Source: Bacillota bacterium
GTDB lineage: Bacteria > Armatimonadota > HRBIN16
Direction of reading: 5' to 3'
Assembly (NCBI GenBank): GCA_023511455.1
Contig: JAIMBJ010000030.1
Span: 1 to 43,911 of the forward strand
Length of the DNA: 43,911 bases
The position numbers were made by a program, and so were the translations under genes. This document shows positions 8,369 through 16,119 of this stretch, one piece after another. Numbering within the stretch: the stretch's first letter is position 1; each line of letters begins with the position of its first letter. The notes beneath the pieces were generated by a model. That model worked only from the letters and a program-made list of their open reading frames with translations, was not told the origin of the DNA and did not search any database.

Positions 8369-9598
8369 CTATGGCGTCTGGAAAAACTCGTCCACAAAGC
8401 GGAACATGCCCTGGTAATAGGTGTGCGCCATCCACAGCATCGCTGCGCCGCCCAAAATCAGCATCCCCAGACAGCCGATGCGTATCAGCGCGAAGGACGC
8501 CCGCTGATAGCGCTCGCGCAGGGTCTCCTCGTGATAGCCTGCCACGCGGTCGAGCATGGCGGCGATTTCCCCGCTCTGCTGTCCGGCGGCGACCAGGCTG
8601 ATGGTCTCCCAGTCAAACAGTCCCGTCGCCTGCAACGCGCGGTCGATGCTCTGTCCCTGTCGGATGATGGGCAACGCCTCGATCAGTTTCTCCCTCACGA
8701 AGACGTTGCCTGCCGACGGAGCGGCTGCCTCCCACGCGCTGATGGCGGGCACTCCCGCGGCGAACATGCGGTGCAGGGTGCGCAAAAAAGCGGCGAGCGC
8801 ACGTTGACGGTTCAACGCCCCAAACACTGGCAGGCGCATCACCACCGCATCCTTCCAGCGGCGGTTGGCGGGCAAATCCAGAAACCACCACACGCCCGCC
8901 GTGACCAACATGACCGCCAGAAGGATGGGCAGAGAGCGCGTCAGAAGCAGGGTAACGTAGCGCTGATAGAACTGCGATGCATCCCCGCGCCCCATGCCGT
9001 AATAGAAAGCAGGGAACAGCGGCAGCACCAGCAACAACATGCCGATGCCGTTCAACAGCAACAGGCGCGGTATCCACAGCTTGCGCCACAGGGCGTGTTC
9101 CTGTTCGTAGTGCGCGGCGATTTCGTCGCAGATGATGTCCAGCGAGCCGCCCAGCTCGCCCGCGCGGAACATGCCCACCACGTGCGGCGCGAACAGGCGG
9201 GGAAACTGTTCCATCGCCTCGGAGAGCGACTGTCCCAGATGGGCGTTTGCGAGCATGGCACGCGCCGCCGCCTGCAACGATTCGGGCATGGAAGGCTGGT
9301 CGGCAATCTGGCTGAGCGCGGAAACAGGGTTATTGCCCGCCCGCAGGAGGGATGCCAGCTGCCGGAAGAAGACGGCGCGCGCGTGCAGGCTGGCAGTGGC
9401 GCGTTCGGCGCGGCGGTTGGTGCGCTGGGGTGGGGCAGCCGCCTGCACGGCACTGTCCGTCTTGGAGATGATGCGCTGCACTACGAAGCCGCGCGCCCGC
9501 AACAGCTGCTGCAAACTCTGCTCGTCGCTTGCCTGCAGCGTGCCCACAACGGGTCGTCCGGTGGTCTCGTCCACTGCTTCAAAGCGATAGGTCGGCAT
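8369..9598 (-). CDS. Type II secretion/type IV pilus inner-membrane platform protein (GspF/PilC family), first copy
   Basis: This 409-residue protein starts at ATG 9598, inside the 3' end of folK (20-base overlap). It begins MPTYRFEAVDETTGRPV and has the duplicated T2SSF domain. The motifs are 'FFRQLASLLRAGNNPVSAL' in the first half, and 'FLRTLHRMFAAGVPAISAW' with 'AAGQQSGEIAAMLDRVA' in the second. Hydrophobic segments lie near residues 170-195, 220-240 and 380-400. It is clearly related to the next gene but diverged throughout. Two such genes in a row are unusual; they may form a heteromeric platform or serve two different filaments. Confidence 0.9.
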   Translation of the reverse strand: MPTYRFEAVDETTGRPVVGTLQASDEQSLQQLLRARGFVVQRIISKTDSAVQAAAPPQRTNRRAERATASLHARAVFFRQLASLLRAGNNPVSALSQIADQPSMPESLQAAARAMLANAHLGQSLSEAMEQFPRLFAPHVVGMFRAGELGGSLDIICDEIAAHYEQEHALWRKLWIPRLLLLNGIGMLLLVLPLFPAFYYGMGRGDASQFYQRYVTLLLTRSLPILLAVMLVTAGVWWFLDLPANRRWKDAVVMRLPVFGALNRQRALAAFLRTLHRMFAAGVPAISAWEAAAPSAGNVFVREKLIEALPIIRQGQSIDRALQATGLFDWETISLVAAGQQSGEIAAMLDRVAGYHEETLRERYQRASFALIRIGCLGMLILGGAAMLWMAHTYYQGMFRFVDEFFQTP

Positions 9599-10085
9599 CT
9601 TGCAGCTTCCACACCTTCTGCGCCTGCACCGCAGGCTGTTTCAGCAATTCACAGATGGGTGTGCCGTCGGGCATCGTCAAATCTGGCGCAATCTCCAGCA
9701 GAGGTATCAGCACGAAGGCGCGCTCATGCATTCGCGGGTGGGGCAGGGTCAACCGTTCGGTATGCATCTGCACGCTCTCGTACAGAACAATATCGATATC
9801 GATGGTGCGGGGACTGCCGTAGTGGGTGCGCACGCGCCCGCCCGCTTGCTCCACCGCCAGCACATGCTCCAGCAGCTCGAGCGGCTCCAGCGTGGTGTCC
9901 ACCTGCACGACCGTATTCAAGTATAGCGGTTGCGGCGTGTCGTAGCCCACCGGCTCGGTCTCATACACACTGGCGCAACGCACCACCTGCACCTGCGGGG
10001 TATGCAGGCGGCGAACCGCCTCGCGCAGGTGTTGCAGCCGGTCGCCCCGATTAGAGCCGAGACTGAGCCACGCATTAGCACCCAT
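9579..10085 (-). CDS. folK: 2-amino-4-hydroxy-6-hydroxymethyldihydropteridine pyrophosphokinase
   Basis: FolK transfers pyrophosphate from ATP to 6-hydroxymethyl-7,8-dihydropterin in folate synthesis. The 168-residue length is normal. The N-terminal 'AWLSLGSNRGDR' and the signature 'PRTIDIDIVLY' followed by 'LPHPRMHERAFVLIPLLEI' are diagnostic; the two Asp residues of the DIDI segment bind Mg2+. No folP or folB is beside it. It lies six bases after the zinc-ribbon gene and overlaps the first PilC-like gene by 20 bases, so it appears to be caught in an operon of unrelated function. Confidence 0.95.
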   Translation of the reverse strand: MGANAWLSLGSNRGDRLQHLREAVRRLHTPQVQVVRCASVYETEPVGYDTPQPLYLNTVVQVDTTLEPLELLEHVLAVEQAGGRVRTHYGSPRTIDIDIVLYESVQMHTERLTLPHPRMHERAFVLIPLLEIAPDLTMPDGTPICELLKQPAVQAQKVWKLQDADLSL

Positions 10086-10091
10086 CGCTTT

Positions 10092-10595
10092 CTATCCAAA
10101 GCCCGAAAACGGCGGCACCCGCTTGCGCAGCAGGCTGAACAGGGAAGCCAGCCAGTTCGCCCGCTCGACCTGCTGCTGGCTTTCGATCGCATACTGCGCA
10201 ATGGCGAGTTGCCGCCTTTCCTCGTCCTCCGCGCTCTCGCGGGCGTGCAGCTCCTCGAACACCTTGCGCAGCTCGCCGTTCTGCACCCAGATACCATGAC
10301 ACTGCTCACATCCGTCCAGTTCCACTGGCGAGTCATACAGGTAGCGGTATGGGTGCAGCGGTATCGCGCATCGCGGGCAACGACGTTGCACAGTCTCATC
10401 TGGATCATACTGGACGTCCGGGAGCGCACGGTCCTCAATGCTCAGCAGGATGAGTGGGTCTACCTGCATCAACGCGCGCAGTTCCCCCTCGTCCAGCCAG
10501 ATGCCTGCGCAGGCAGGGCACACGTCCACGACGACGCCGTAATAGGTTTGGGCTTCCATCTCGATCCGACAATCGGGGCACAGCGGTGCGCTCAT
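10092..10595 (-). CDS. Double zinc-ribbon protein (zf-TFIIB type)
   Basis: This is a 167-residue cytoplasmic protein. The start is taken at ATG 10595 because AGGAGGAAACG precedes it; the frame is open upstream to 10658 but without a site. Two CxxC...CxxC ribbons are clear: Cys6/Cys9 with Cys26/Cys29, and Cys73/Cys76 with Cys96/Cys99. Both are followed by the family pattern 'GIWLDEGEL' or 'GIWVQNGEL'. The C-terminal part (about 105-167) looks helical and charged. Family members are of unknown function, possibly binding nucleic acid or protein. It is followed closely by folK. Confidence 0.85.
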   Translation of the reverse strand: MSAPLCPDCRIEMEAQTYYGVVVDVCPACAGIWLDEGELRALMQVDPLILLSIEDRALPDVQYDPDETVQRRCPRCAIPLHPYRYLYDSPVELDGCEQCHGIWVQNGELRKVFEELHARESAEDEERRQLAIAQYAIESQQQVERANWLASLFSLLRKRVPPFSGFG

Positions 10596-10642
10596 CGTTT
10601 CCTCCTCATGAAGTGGGTATCCTGTCCGATTGTACCCCAACG

Positions 10643-11413
10643 CTATTCTCGCTGGCAAAACCAGCTGTATCGGCTGGACTCGGCGTCGGTGATGGGGATT
10701 TTCCAGCAGAACACCTCATCGGATACGCTTTGCGGGCAGTTCCACAGCACGGGCGGTTTGGTCGCCTTCAGCCACCGCGAATGACCGTCGTAAAACAGGA
10801 ACACCGCCCCGCCGTGATGCACGATGGAAGGGCAGTCGGCGTTCACGGGGTGGTACGCGCCGTCGTTCAGCGTGATTTGCTCGTCGATGAGCAGGGCAAC
10901 GCGGGCGGGTCGCTCCACGGCCGTTTCGGGGATGAACGCCAGCCCGGCGTTCATCGAGTAACTCAGCAGTTTCTCCTCGCGCGGGTCCGACGGGCAGATG
11001 TAAAGCCCGGCGTTCCTGACGTACGGATAGAGCACGCCGCTGAGCGGTCCCTTCACGGCGAGCCATTCGGGGTTCACCGGTGCGGTGGTCTCCTGTCCGA
11101 CGGGCACGGCGTAGATGCAGGGCACCCACTGCGCACCAGAGTTCCACCAGAAACCGCGCATCCACGCGGGCCATGCCTCGCTCACCCAGCCGCCCATGCA
11201 GTTGCCGTCGCCGTTGCCCGCGTTGCGCCCGTCGTAATCGGTGCGGTACATCGCGAACGCCAGCCCCAGCTGCCGCAGGTGCGCCAGACAGGTGGTTTGC
11301 CGTGCCTTCTCGCGAGCCTGCGCGAACACGGGAAACAGGATTGCCGCGAGTATGGCGATAATGGCAATCACGACGAGAAGCTCGATCAGCGTGAATGCCC
11401 TTAAGCGAGACAT
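10643..11413 (-). CDS. Pseudopilin-like protein, prepilin N-terminus and H-X9-DG C-terminus (DUF1559 family)
   Basis: The protein has 256 residues from ATG 11413. That start lies nine bases from GGAGG, the same spacing as the second copy at 13176; ATG 11419 and GTG 11422 are alternatives. The N-terminus has the prepilin motif '[11 protein letters not shown]' and a long hydrophobic helix, cleaved and methylated by a prepilin peptidase in this class. The C-terminus has the H-X9-DG signature ([12 protein letters not shown]). The middle has paired Cys and aromatic residues as in the DUF1559 family, which is abundant in Planctomycetota and Armatimonadota. It is likely a minor pilin or a surface or periplasmic filament subunit. 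Function is not established. Confidence 0.9.
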   Translation of the reverse strand: MSRLRAFTLIELLVVIAIIAILAAILFPVFAQAREKARQTTCLAHLRQLGLAFAMYRTDYDGRNAGNGDGNCMGGWVSEAWPAWMRGFWWNSGAQWVPCIYAVPVGQETTAPVNPEWLAVKGPLSGVLYPYVRNAGLYICPSDPREEKLLSYSMNAGLAFIPETAVERPARVALLIDEQITLNDGAYHPVNADCPSIVHHGGAVFLFYDGHSRWLKATKPPVLWNCPQSVSDEVFCWKIPITDAESSRYSWFCQRE

Positions 11414-11448
11414 GTTCATCACCCTCCTGCGGGGATATAGGCAGTTCT

Positions 11449-11477
11449 ATTATAGCGAAAATCTGTGAGGAAGTCAG
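11449..11477 (-). promoter_or_regulatory. Sigma-70 type promoter of the pseudopilin gene
   Basis: On the minus strand a -35 CTGACT (11477-11472) and a perfect -10 TATAAT (11454-11449) are separated by 17 bases. Transcription would start near 11442, about 30 bases before ATG 11413. Confidence 0.65.
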
Positions 11478-11840
11478 CAAGCCCCTTCTCCCGCAATGTG
11501 GAGACATCGCCTGTCCTGAAATGTCCGCGCCTTCACTGTTTCTCTTCTAAACAGCGGGCTGGCTACCTCACGTTCTCCTCTCTCAACAGGTAGCGGAGGT
11601 TCCATTCCTGTAAACGGTGTTCCCCCTCTGGAGTCAACAGAACGAAACTCACGGTAAACGCCAGTTCCGAATGGGTAAACCGTTTGCGCACTGCCTCCGG
11701 TTGCCCCGCGAGCCACTCTTCGGGAGATTAGTGACGGCACAGGGAGTCGGACAAATCGGAGGGCAGCTTGGACCGATCGAGTCTGTCCCCCGTCGAAACA
11801 CGGTTTTTTTCACCCCACGCCGCAGAAAGCATATCACCCC

Positions 11841-11869
11841 TTGCATAATCATATTCAATCAGTTATAAT
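11841..11869 (+). promoter_or_regulatory. Sigma-70 type promoter of the ArsR-type regulator
   Basis: TTGCAT (11841-11846) and a perfect TATAAT (11864-11869) are 17 bases apart. The start point would be near 11876, about 27 bases before ATG 11903. The AT-rich stretch around it is a plausible place for self-regulation by the encoded repressor, but no clean operator palindrome is visible. Confidence 0.75.
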
Positions 11870-11902
11870 AATATCCAACAGGTTATGCTTTTGGGGTGTG
11901 CC

Positions 11903-12880
11903 ATGCGGGCGCATATTCTGGAAGTACATGGTCCGGACAGTGTCGAGCTGTTCAAAGCGCTGTCTTCCGAAACGAGGGTGCGTATCCTCGAACTGCTTGG
12001 GCAGGGCGAGCGCAACATCAACGAAATCGGGCAGGCGCTGGGCATCTCACAGCCTGCGGTGACCAAGCACACGCAGCTGCTGGAGCAGGTTGGGCTCATC
12101 AAGACCGAGTACAAACCCGGCGTGCAGGGGATGCAGAAGCGCTGCCGTCTGGCGTATGACCGGTTCATTATCTCCTTCGAGCCCACGCATCCTCTGGAAG
12201 ACCGCGTGGAGGAGGTCGAGATGCCCGTCGGGCTGTACACACTGGTGAACCCCACACCTACCTGCGGACTGGCGAACCGCGAGCGCATCATCGGCTTCCT
12301 GGATGACCCGCAGTCCTTCTTTGACCCCGAGCGCGCCACCGCGCAGCTGCTGTGGATGGCAGAAGGCTTTGTGGAGTATGTGTTCCCCTGCTCGCTCGGC
12401 GCGGGGGTGGAGATACGCCGCCTCGAGTTGCTGGTGGAGGTCTGCTCGGAAGCGCCCAACTACGACAACGACTATCCCTCCGACATCACCGTGTGGGTGA
12501 ACGGCGTGGAGATAGGCACGTGGACATCACCGGGCGACTTTGGCGGGAAGCGCGGGCGGTTGAACCCCGCATGGTGGAACGACTACATGACCCAGTACGG
12601 TATGTTGAAAATCTGGTCGGTGGACGCGGAGGGCAGCTATGTGGACGGCACACCGGTTTCCGAGACCACCCTTGCCGACCTGATGCTGGCGCCTCACCAT
12701 CCCATCGTGGTACGTATCGGCGTGAAACCCGATGCGGAGCATATCGGAGGTTTCAACCTGTTTGGGCGGGGCTTCGGCAACTACGAACAGGACCTGGTGC
12801 TGCGCCTGCACTACGCTGTCCGGGCACGGGCCAATCGCACCGAAGCAGTGGTCGCGCAGGAAGGAGGTGAAAACGGATGA
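11903..12880 (+). CDS. ArsR-family transcriptional regulator with a large C-terminal ligand-like domain
   Basis: The 325-residue protein is taken from ATG 11903, six bases after GGGGTG; ATG 11885 is an alternative. Residues about 10-75 form a winged helix of the ArsR/SmtB type ('LFKALSSETRVRILELLGQG', then 'ISQPAVTKHTQLLEQVGLI'). No metal-binding Cys pair of the classic metal sensors is seen. The remaining 230 residues include a beta-rich domain with 'ITVWVNGVEIGTW', 'AWWNDYMTQYG' and 'LVLRLHY'. Related long ArsR proteins tend to lie beside sugar-use genes, and here GH43, BNR and sugar ABC genes follow, so it may sense a carbohydrate (inference). Its stop overlaps the start of the next gene (ATGA), so the two are translationally coupled. 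Confidence 0.85.
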   Translation: MRAHILEVHGPDSVELFKALSSETRVRILELLGQGERNINEIGQALGISQPAVTKHTQLLEQVGLIKTEYKPGVQGMQKRCRLAYDRFIISFEPTHPLEDRVEEVEMPVGLYTLVNPTPTCGLANRERIIGFLDDPQSFFDPERATAQLLWMAEGFVEYVFPCSLGAGVEIRRLELLVEVCSEAPNYDNDYPSDITVWVNGVEIGTWTSPGDFGGKRGRLNPAWWNDYMTQYGMLKIWSVDAEGSYVDGTPVSETTLADLMLAPHHPIVVRIGVKPDAEHIGGFNLFGRGFGNYEQDLVLRLHYAVRARANRTEAVVAQEGGENG

Positions 12881-13089
12881 GCTCATCGGGCTTGAAGCGA
12901 GAGATCCCCGGCTGGGTGGGGGTTGTGGTCGTCGTAGTGATACTGGCGGTGCTGGCGATAGCCGGTTATCGGTTTTTCACCGCAGGAGGGCCACGCAAAC
13001 CCGGTGAATACCCGCCGGAGGCATATCGTCCGCCGGGGTATGTGCAACCCTCGCAAACGCCGGGCGCCGCAACCGGCGGAGGGCGGTAA
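12877..13089 (+). CDS. Small single-pass membrane protein
   Basis: This 70-residue protein starts at ATG 12877, overlapping the regulator's stop by four bases, with GGAGGTG upstream. Residues 13-36 are a strong transmembrane helix (WVGVVVVVVILAVLAIAGY). The C-terminal half is rich in Pro, Gly and Tyr ('PPEAYRPPGYVQP') and probably disordered. No domain is recognised. The tight coupling to the regulator suggests a linked function, but it might also be a minor envelope protein. Confidence 0.7.
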   Translation: MSSSGLKREIPGWVGVVVVVVILAVLAIAGYRFFTAGGPRKPGEYPPEAYRPPGYVQPSQTPGAATGGGR

Positions 13090-13175
13090 TAGTATCACTG
13101 CGGTTGCGGTACCAATTTGCGATCGCTACTGGTCGCATGGACTAACATGACAAAGATCAGAGGAGGTTATCTGAA

Positions 13176-14009
13176 ATGTCCAAACGCAAAGCGTTCACAC
13201 TGATCGAACTGCTCGTCGTCATCGCGATTATCGCGATTCTGGCGGCGATCCTGTTCCCGGTGTTCGCCCAGGCTCGCGAGAAGGCACGGGCGGCATCCTG
13301 TCTGTCCAACATGAAGCAGCTGGGACTGGCTCTGCAGATGTTCGCGCAGGACCATGACGAGTATCTGCCCAAGGCATGGTTCAACGACGAGCCCGATACC
13401 TCGTGTCCGCAATGCTGGGGCTACAAAGACCCCATGTGGGGCTGGGACTACGTGCTACTGCCCTACGTGAAGAACAAGCAGATTTACCAGTGCCCTTCGG
13501 ACAGCGAGAGCTATCCACGCGGACTGTGGAACGACGGCTGGAGCAACCTGCCTGATAAGCCGGACGCGGACAACATTCCGGGTTCCTACCGTATCAACAT
13601 CAGTGACTACCCGAACGGACCCTGGAACGCGCTGAAGCTGTCCGCTCTGGAAAAGCCCGCAGAAGCCATCCAGATTGTGGAGAGCGTGCCGGGCATCAAT
13701 AATGCTCAGTGGCATCAGGTGGCTACCTGGGAAGCGGATGAGGGCTATGTATGCATCGACTTCACCGCTAACGTTGCCTACGGACGCCACAACAAAACCA
13801 CCGGCAGCACCATCTCACAGCGCAACCAGGGCGGTTCCAACTACGTGTTCGCCGATGGTCACGCCAAGTACATGACCTGGGGACAGACCTGGCGGCGCAT
13901 TGGCGACGACGTGCAGAAGGGTGGGCAGACGGTCACGCCCACTATGTGGCGGCAGAACTTCTCCGGCTGGAACGACCGCTGCAACTATCGGGAAGGACAA
14001 AACCGGTAA
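13176..14009 (+). CDS. Pseudopilin-like protein, prepilin N-terminus (DUF1559 family), second copy
   Basis: The 277-residue protein starts at ATG 13176, nine bases after GGAGG. The prepilin motif ([11 protein letters not shown]) and hydrophobic helix match the first copy residue for residue from 'AFTLIELL' to 'AQAREKAR', while the DNA differs at many third positions. The rest is different. The usual final H-X9-DG is present as N-X9-DG ([12 protein letters not shown]), so the signature His is replaced. Two Cys residues (TSCPQC) may form a disulfide. Likely exported and assembled or retained through a type II/IV pilus-like system, whose platform genes are at 7169-9598. Confidence 0.9.
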   Translation: MSKRKAFTLIELLVVIAIIAILAAILFPVFAQAREKARAASCLSNMKQLGLALQMFAQDHDEYLPKAWFNDEPDTSCPQCWGYKDPMWGWDYVLLPYVKNKQIYQCPSDSESYPRGLWNDGWSNLPDKPDADNIPGSYRINISDYPNGPWNALKLSALEKPAEAIQIVESVPGINNAQWHQVATWEADEGYVCIDFTANVAYGRHNKTTGSTISQRNQGGSNYVFADGHAKYMTWGQTWRRIGDDVQKGGQTVTPTMWRQNFSGWNDRCNYREGQNR

Positions 14010-14015
14010 GGGAAA

Positions 14016-14056
14016 CCCTCACCCCAGACCCCTCTCCCGACACTTCGGGAGAGGGG
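14016..14056. repeat. Interspersed CCCTCACCCC repeat with a perfect 12-bp stem
   Basis: CCCTCACCCCAGAC (14016-14029) is followed by the arms CCCCTCTCCCGA (14029-14040) and TCGGGAGAGGGG (14045-14056) around a CACT loop. The same 14 bases recur at 31784-31797. It lies seven bases after the pseudopilin stop and may act as its terminator. This type of short dispersed palindrome is common in many bacterial genomes. Confidence 0.75.
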
Positions 14057-14121
14057 CGTTCCCCCTTTACCGGCAAAAGCAGGCAGGATCGCAGACACAA
14101 GTCAGACAGATGGAGGTTCCT

Positions 14122-15030
14122 ATGGCAACCTATACCAACCCCGTGTACGCCCGCGATTTCCCTGACCCTCATGTGCTGGTCTATCGCGGCAAGTTCTACG
14201 CCTACGCTACGCACTCCTCAGGGTATGACTTTCAGGTCATGGAGTCGCCCGACCTGGTGCACTGGACGCATAAAGGCAGCGCGTTCTGTCCCCCGTGGTC
14301 GCGCGAACACCTGTGGGCGCCCGAGGTGATACAGCATCGCGGCGTGCTGTATATGACCTACTCTGCCCGCAACCCGGAAACCGGCAAACACGACATCGGC
14401 ATCGCCACCTCGACGAACCCACTCGGTCCCTTCACCCATCGCGCCATCCTGGTGCACGGCGACGACAACCGCGTGGGGGTGATCGACGCCACCGTGTTCT
14501 TTGACAAAGACGGCACCCCTTACCTGATATATTCGGAGGAAGACCCTCGTGCGATTGTGCTGCGCCGCATGACGCCTGACCTGTTGCGCGTCAGCGAAGA
14601 GAAGACCGTGCTGCTGCGTCCCGACCGCGACTGGGAGAAGGGCATCGTGGAAGCGCCAACCATGCTCTACCGCAACCGCACCTATTACCTTTTCTACTCT
14701 GGCGGCTGGTTCCAGAGTTATAAGCGCGATGCCTGCTACGCGGTAGCCTATGCGACCGCTTCCTCACTCAAGGGACCCTACACCAAAGCCGAACGCATCC
14801 TGCAGACCGTGCCGGGCAAGGTGTACAGCCCGGGACACCAGTGTATTGTACGCCTGCCTTCGGGGGAGATGTGGATGCTGTACCATGCGTGGGACGACCA
14901 GAACGAACCGCTGTACGGCTCCAACCCGCTGGGGCGCACGCTCCGGCTGGACAGGCTCTACTGGCGAGATGGCAAACCGTATGTGGACGGACCAAGTACT
15001 GAACCCAGACAGGCGCCGAGAGTGAGGTAA
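14122..15030 (+). CDS. Glycoside hydrolase family 43 enzyme, probably cytoplasmic
   Basis: The 302-residue protein is taken from ATG 14122, five bases after GGAGG; in-frame ATG 14110 is possible. GH43 enzymes are five-bladed propellers acting mainly on arabinose or xylose linkages by inversion. The three acidic residues are visible: general base Asp15 (RDFPDPH), pKa-modulating Asp122 (GVIDATVF) and general acid Glu177 (GIVEAPTML). There is no signal peptide, so it probably acts on imported oligosaccharides. The next gene starts four bases later and an ABC sugar importer follows, so this is an uptake-and-degradation operon. Exact substrate cannot be told from sequence. Confidence 0.92.
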   Translation: MATYTNPVYARDFPDPHVLVYRGKFYAYATHSSGYDFQVMESPDLVHWTHKGSAFCPPWSREHLWAPEVIQHRGVLYMTYSARNPETGKHDIGIATSTNPLGPFTHRAILVHGDDNRVGVIDATVFFDKDGTPYLIYSEEDPRAIVLRRMTPDLLRVSEEKTVLLRPDRDWEKGIVEAPTMLYRNRTYYLFYSGGWFQSYKRDACYAVAYATASSLKGPYTKAERILQTVPGKVYSPGHQCIVRLPSGEMWMLYHAWDDQNEPLYGSNPLGRTLRLDRLYWRDGKPYVDGPSTEPRQAPRVR

Positions 15031-15033
15031 CCC

Positions 15034-16119
15034 ATGCACCTCTCGTGGTCTGCGCAAATTCACCCAGCAGAAGGAGCAAAGGGGTTTCTGGTGATGCCCG
15101 GCGGCGACGTGCTCGCCGCACGCACCGAAGCACGCGCCGATGGGGTATTCGTTCTGCTGTCGCGCAGCCGTGACGGCGGACGCACATGGGAGCGAGTGGG
15201 TACCATCGTTTCCGACCCCGACGCAGCCACTGACCTCGGCGACGGCAACCTCTGCCGCACCCGCCGCGGTGAACTGCTCTACGTCTACCGCCATAACCGC
15301 TACAGGGGTGAGACGCTGTACTACTCCATCAAGGTCGCTTGCAGCGCAGACGGCGGTAAGACGTGGAAGCCCCATTCTACCGTGTTTGAAGTGCGTCCTG
15401 AGGGAGAGGGACCGAGCCGGGGGCTGTGGGCGCCATTCCTGTTTGAAACGCGGCGCGGCGTGCTGCAGTGCTACTATGATGACGAGTACACTCCCTGGCG
15501 CGAGAGGTTCAGCGGACACCAGTGGGTGCGGATGCACACCTGGAACCCTCACACGGAATGGTGGGAGAACCCGGTGACTGTCAGCCGGGCACATGACCCC
15601 GGGCACCTCTCACGCGACGGCATGGCCAGCGTGGTGGAGCTGACAGATGGGCGATTGCTGTGCGTGCTGGAGAGCGTGCAGACCTTCCCTCCCCATGCGG
15701 GTGTGATACGCTGTGTGGAATCACTCGATGGAGGGCGCACCTGGAGCTGGACACGCGAAGAACGGCGTGTGGTCTATCAGCCGAACGACACAACCTTTAT
15801 GGCGCTCGCGCCGTGGGTGGTGAAACTGTGGGATAAGGTGCTGCTGTGCGTATTCATCACGGACCAGGACCGCCCCGTGCCTGATAAACCGGGAACGCCT
15901 CCACCCCGCCTCAACATGGACGTGAAGTGCGTCTGGAGCACCGACGGCGGCAGAACGTGGAGCCGCCCCGCCAGCACGGTATACAACGACACGCACAAAT
16001 GCTACATGCCCGGGGTGGGCGTGTTGAAACAGACAGGCAGCGCAGCAGAGATTCTGGTCATGTTTCTCGAAACACAAAAGGGATTCTTCAGCCGAAGGGG
16101 CGTTGTGCGGAGGGGATAG
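15034..16119 (+). CDS. BNR/sialidase-like propeller protein with four Asp-boxes
   Basis: This 361-residue protein has four Asp-box repeats: SRDGGRTW (45-52), SADGGKTW (104-111), SLDGGRTW (230-237) and STDGGRTW (302-309). They mark a six-bladed sialidase-type propeller. An N-terminal 'FRIP' arginine motif, as in true sialidases, is not seen, and no signal peptide is present. It may therefore hydrolyse or bind another glycan. It starts four bases after the GH43 gene and ends directly before the binding protein, so it belongs to the same operon. Exo-sialidase activity should not be assumed. Confidence 0.85.
   Translation: MHLSWSAQIHPAEGAKGFLVMPGGDVLAARTEARADGVFVLLSRSRDGGRTWERVGTIVSDPDAATDLGDGNLCRTRRGELLYVYRHNRYRGETLYYSIKVACSADGGKTWKPHSTVFEVRPEGEGPSRGLWAPFLFETRRGVLQCYYDDEYTPWRERFSGHQWVRMHTWNPHTEWWENPVTVSRAHDPGHLSRDGMASVVELTDGRLLCVLESVQTFPPHAGVIRCVESLDGGRTWSWTREERRVVYQPNDTTFMALAPWVVKLWDKVLLCVFITDQDRPVPDKPGTPPPRLNMDVKCVWSTDGGRTWSRPASTVYNDTHKCYMPGVGVLKQTGSAAEILVMFLETQKGFFSRRGVVRRG

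Larger units (their letters stand above)
11414..11902. other. Divergent intergenic region between a pseudopilin and the ArsR-type regulator
   Basis: This 489-base gap separates genes that point away from each other. Each end has a good promoter (minus strand at 11449-11477, plus strand at 11841-11869). Short open frames in the middle, on both strands, have no ribosome binding site or recognisable content. I see nothing supportable between about 11480 and 11840. Confidence 0.6.

Noticed and set aside
8423-10054. 543-residue plus-strand frame
   Set aside because: It lies antisense to pilC and folK, is rich in Gln, Arg and His, and contains no recognisable motif. The minus-strand genes are clear.
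15034-16119. Calling the BNR protein a sialidase
   Set aside because: Asp-boxes are present but no FRIP-type arginine motif or signal peptide was found, so activity is not assigned.
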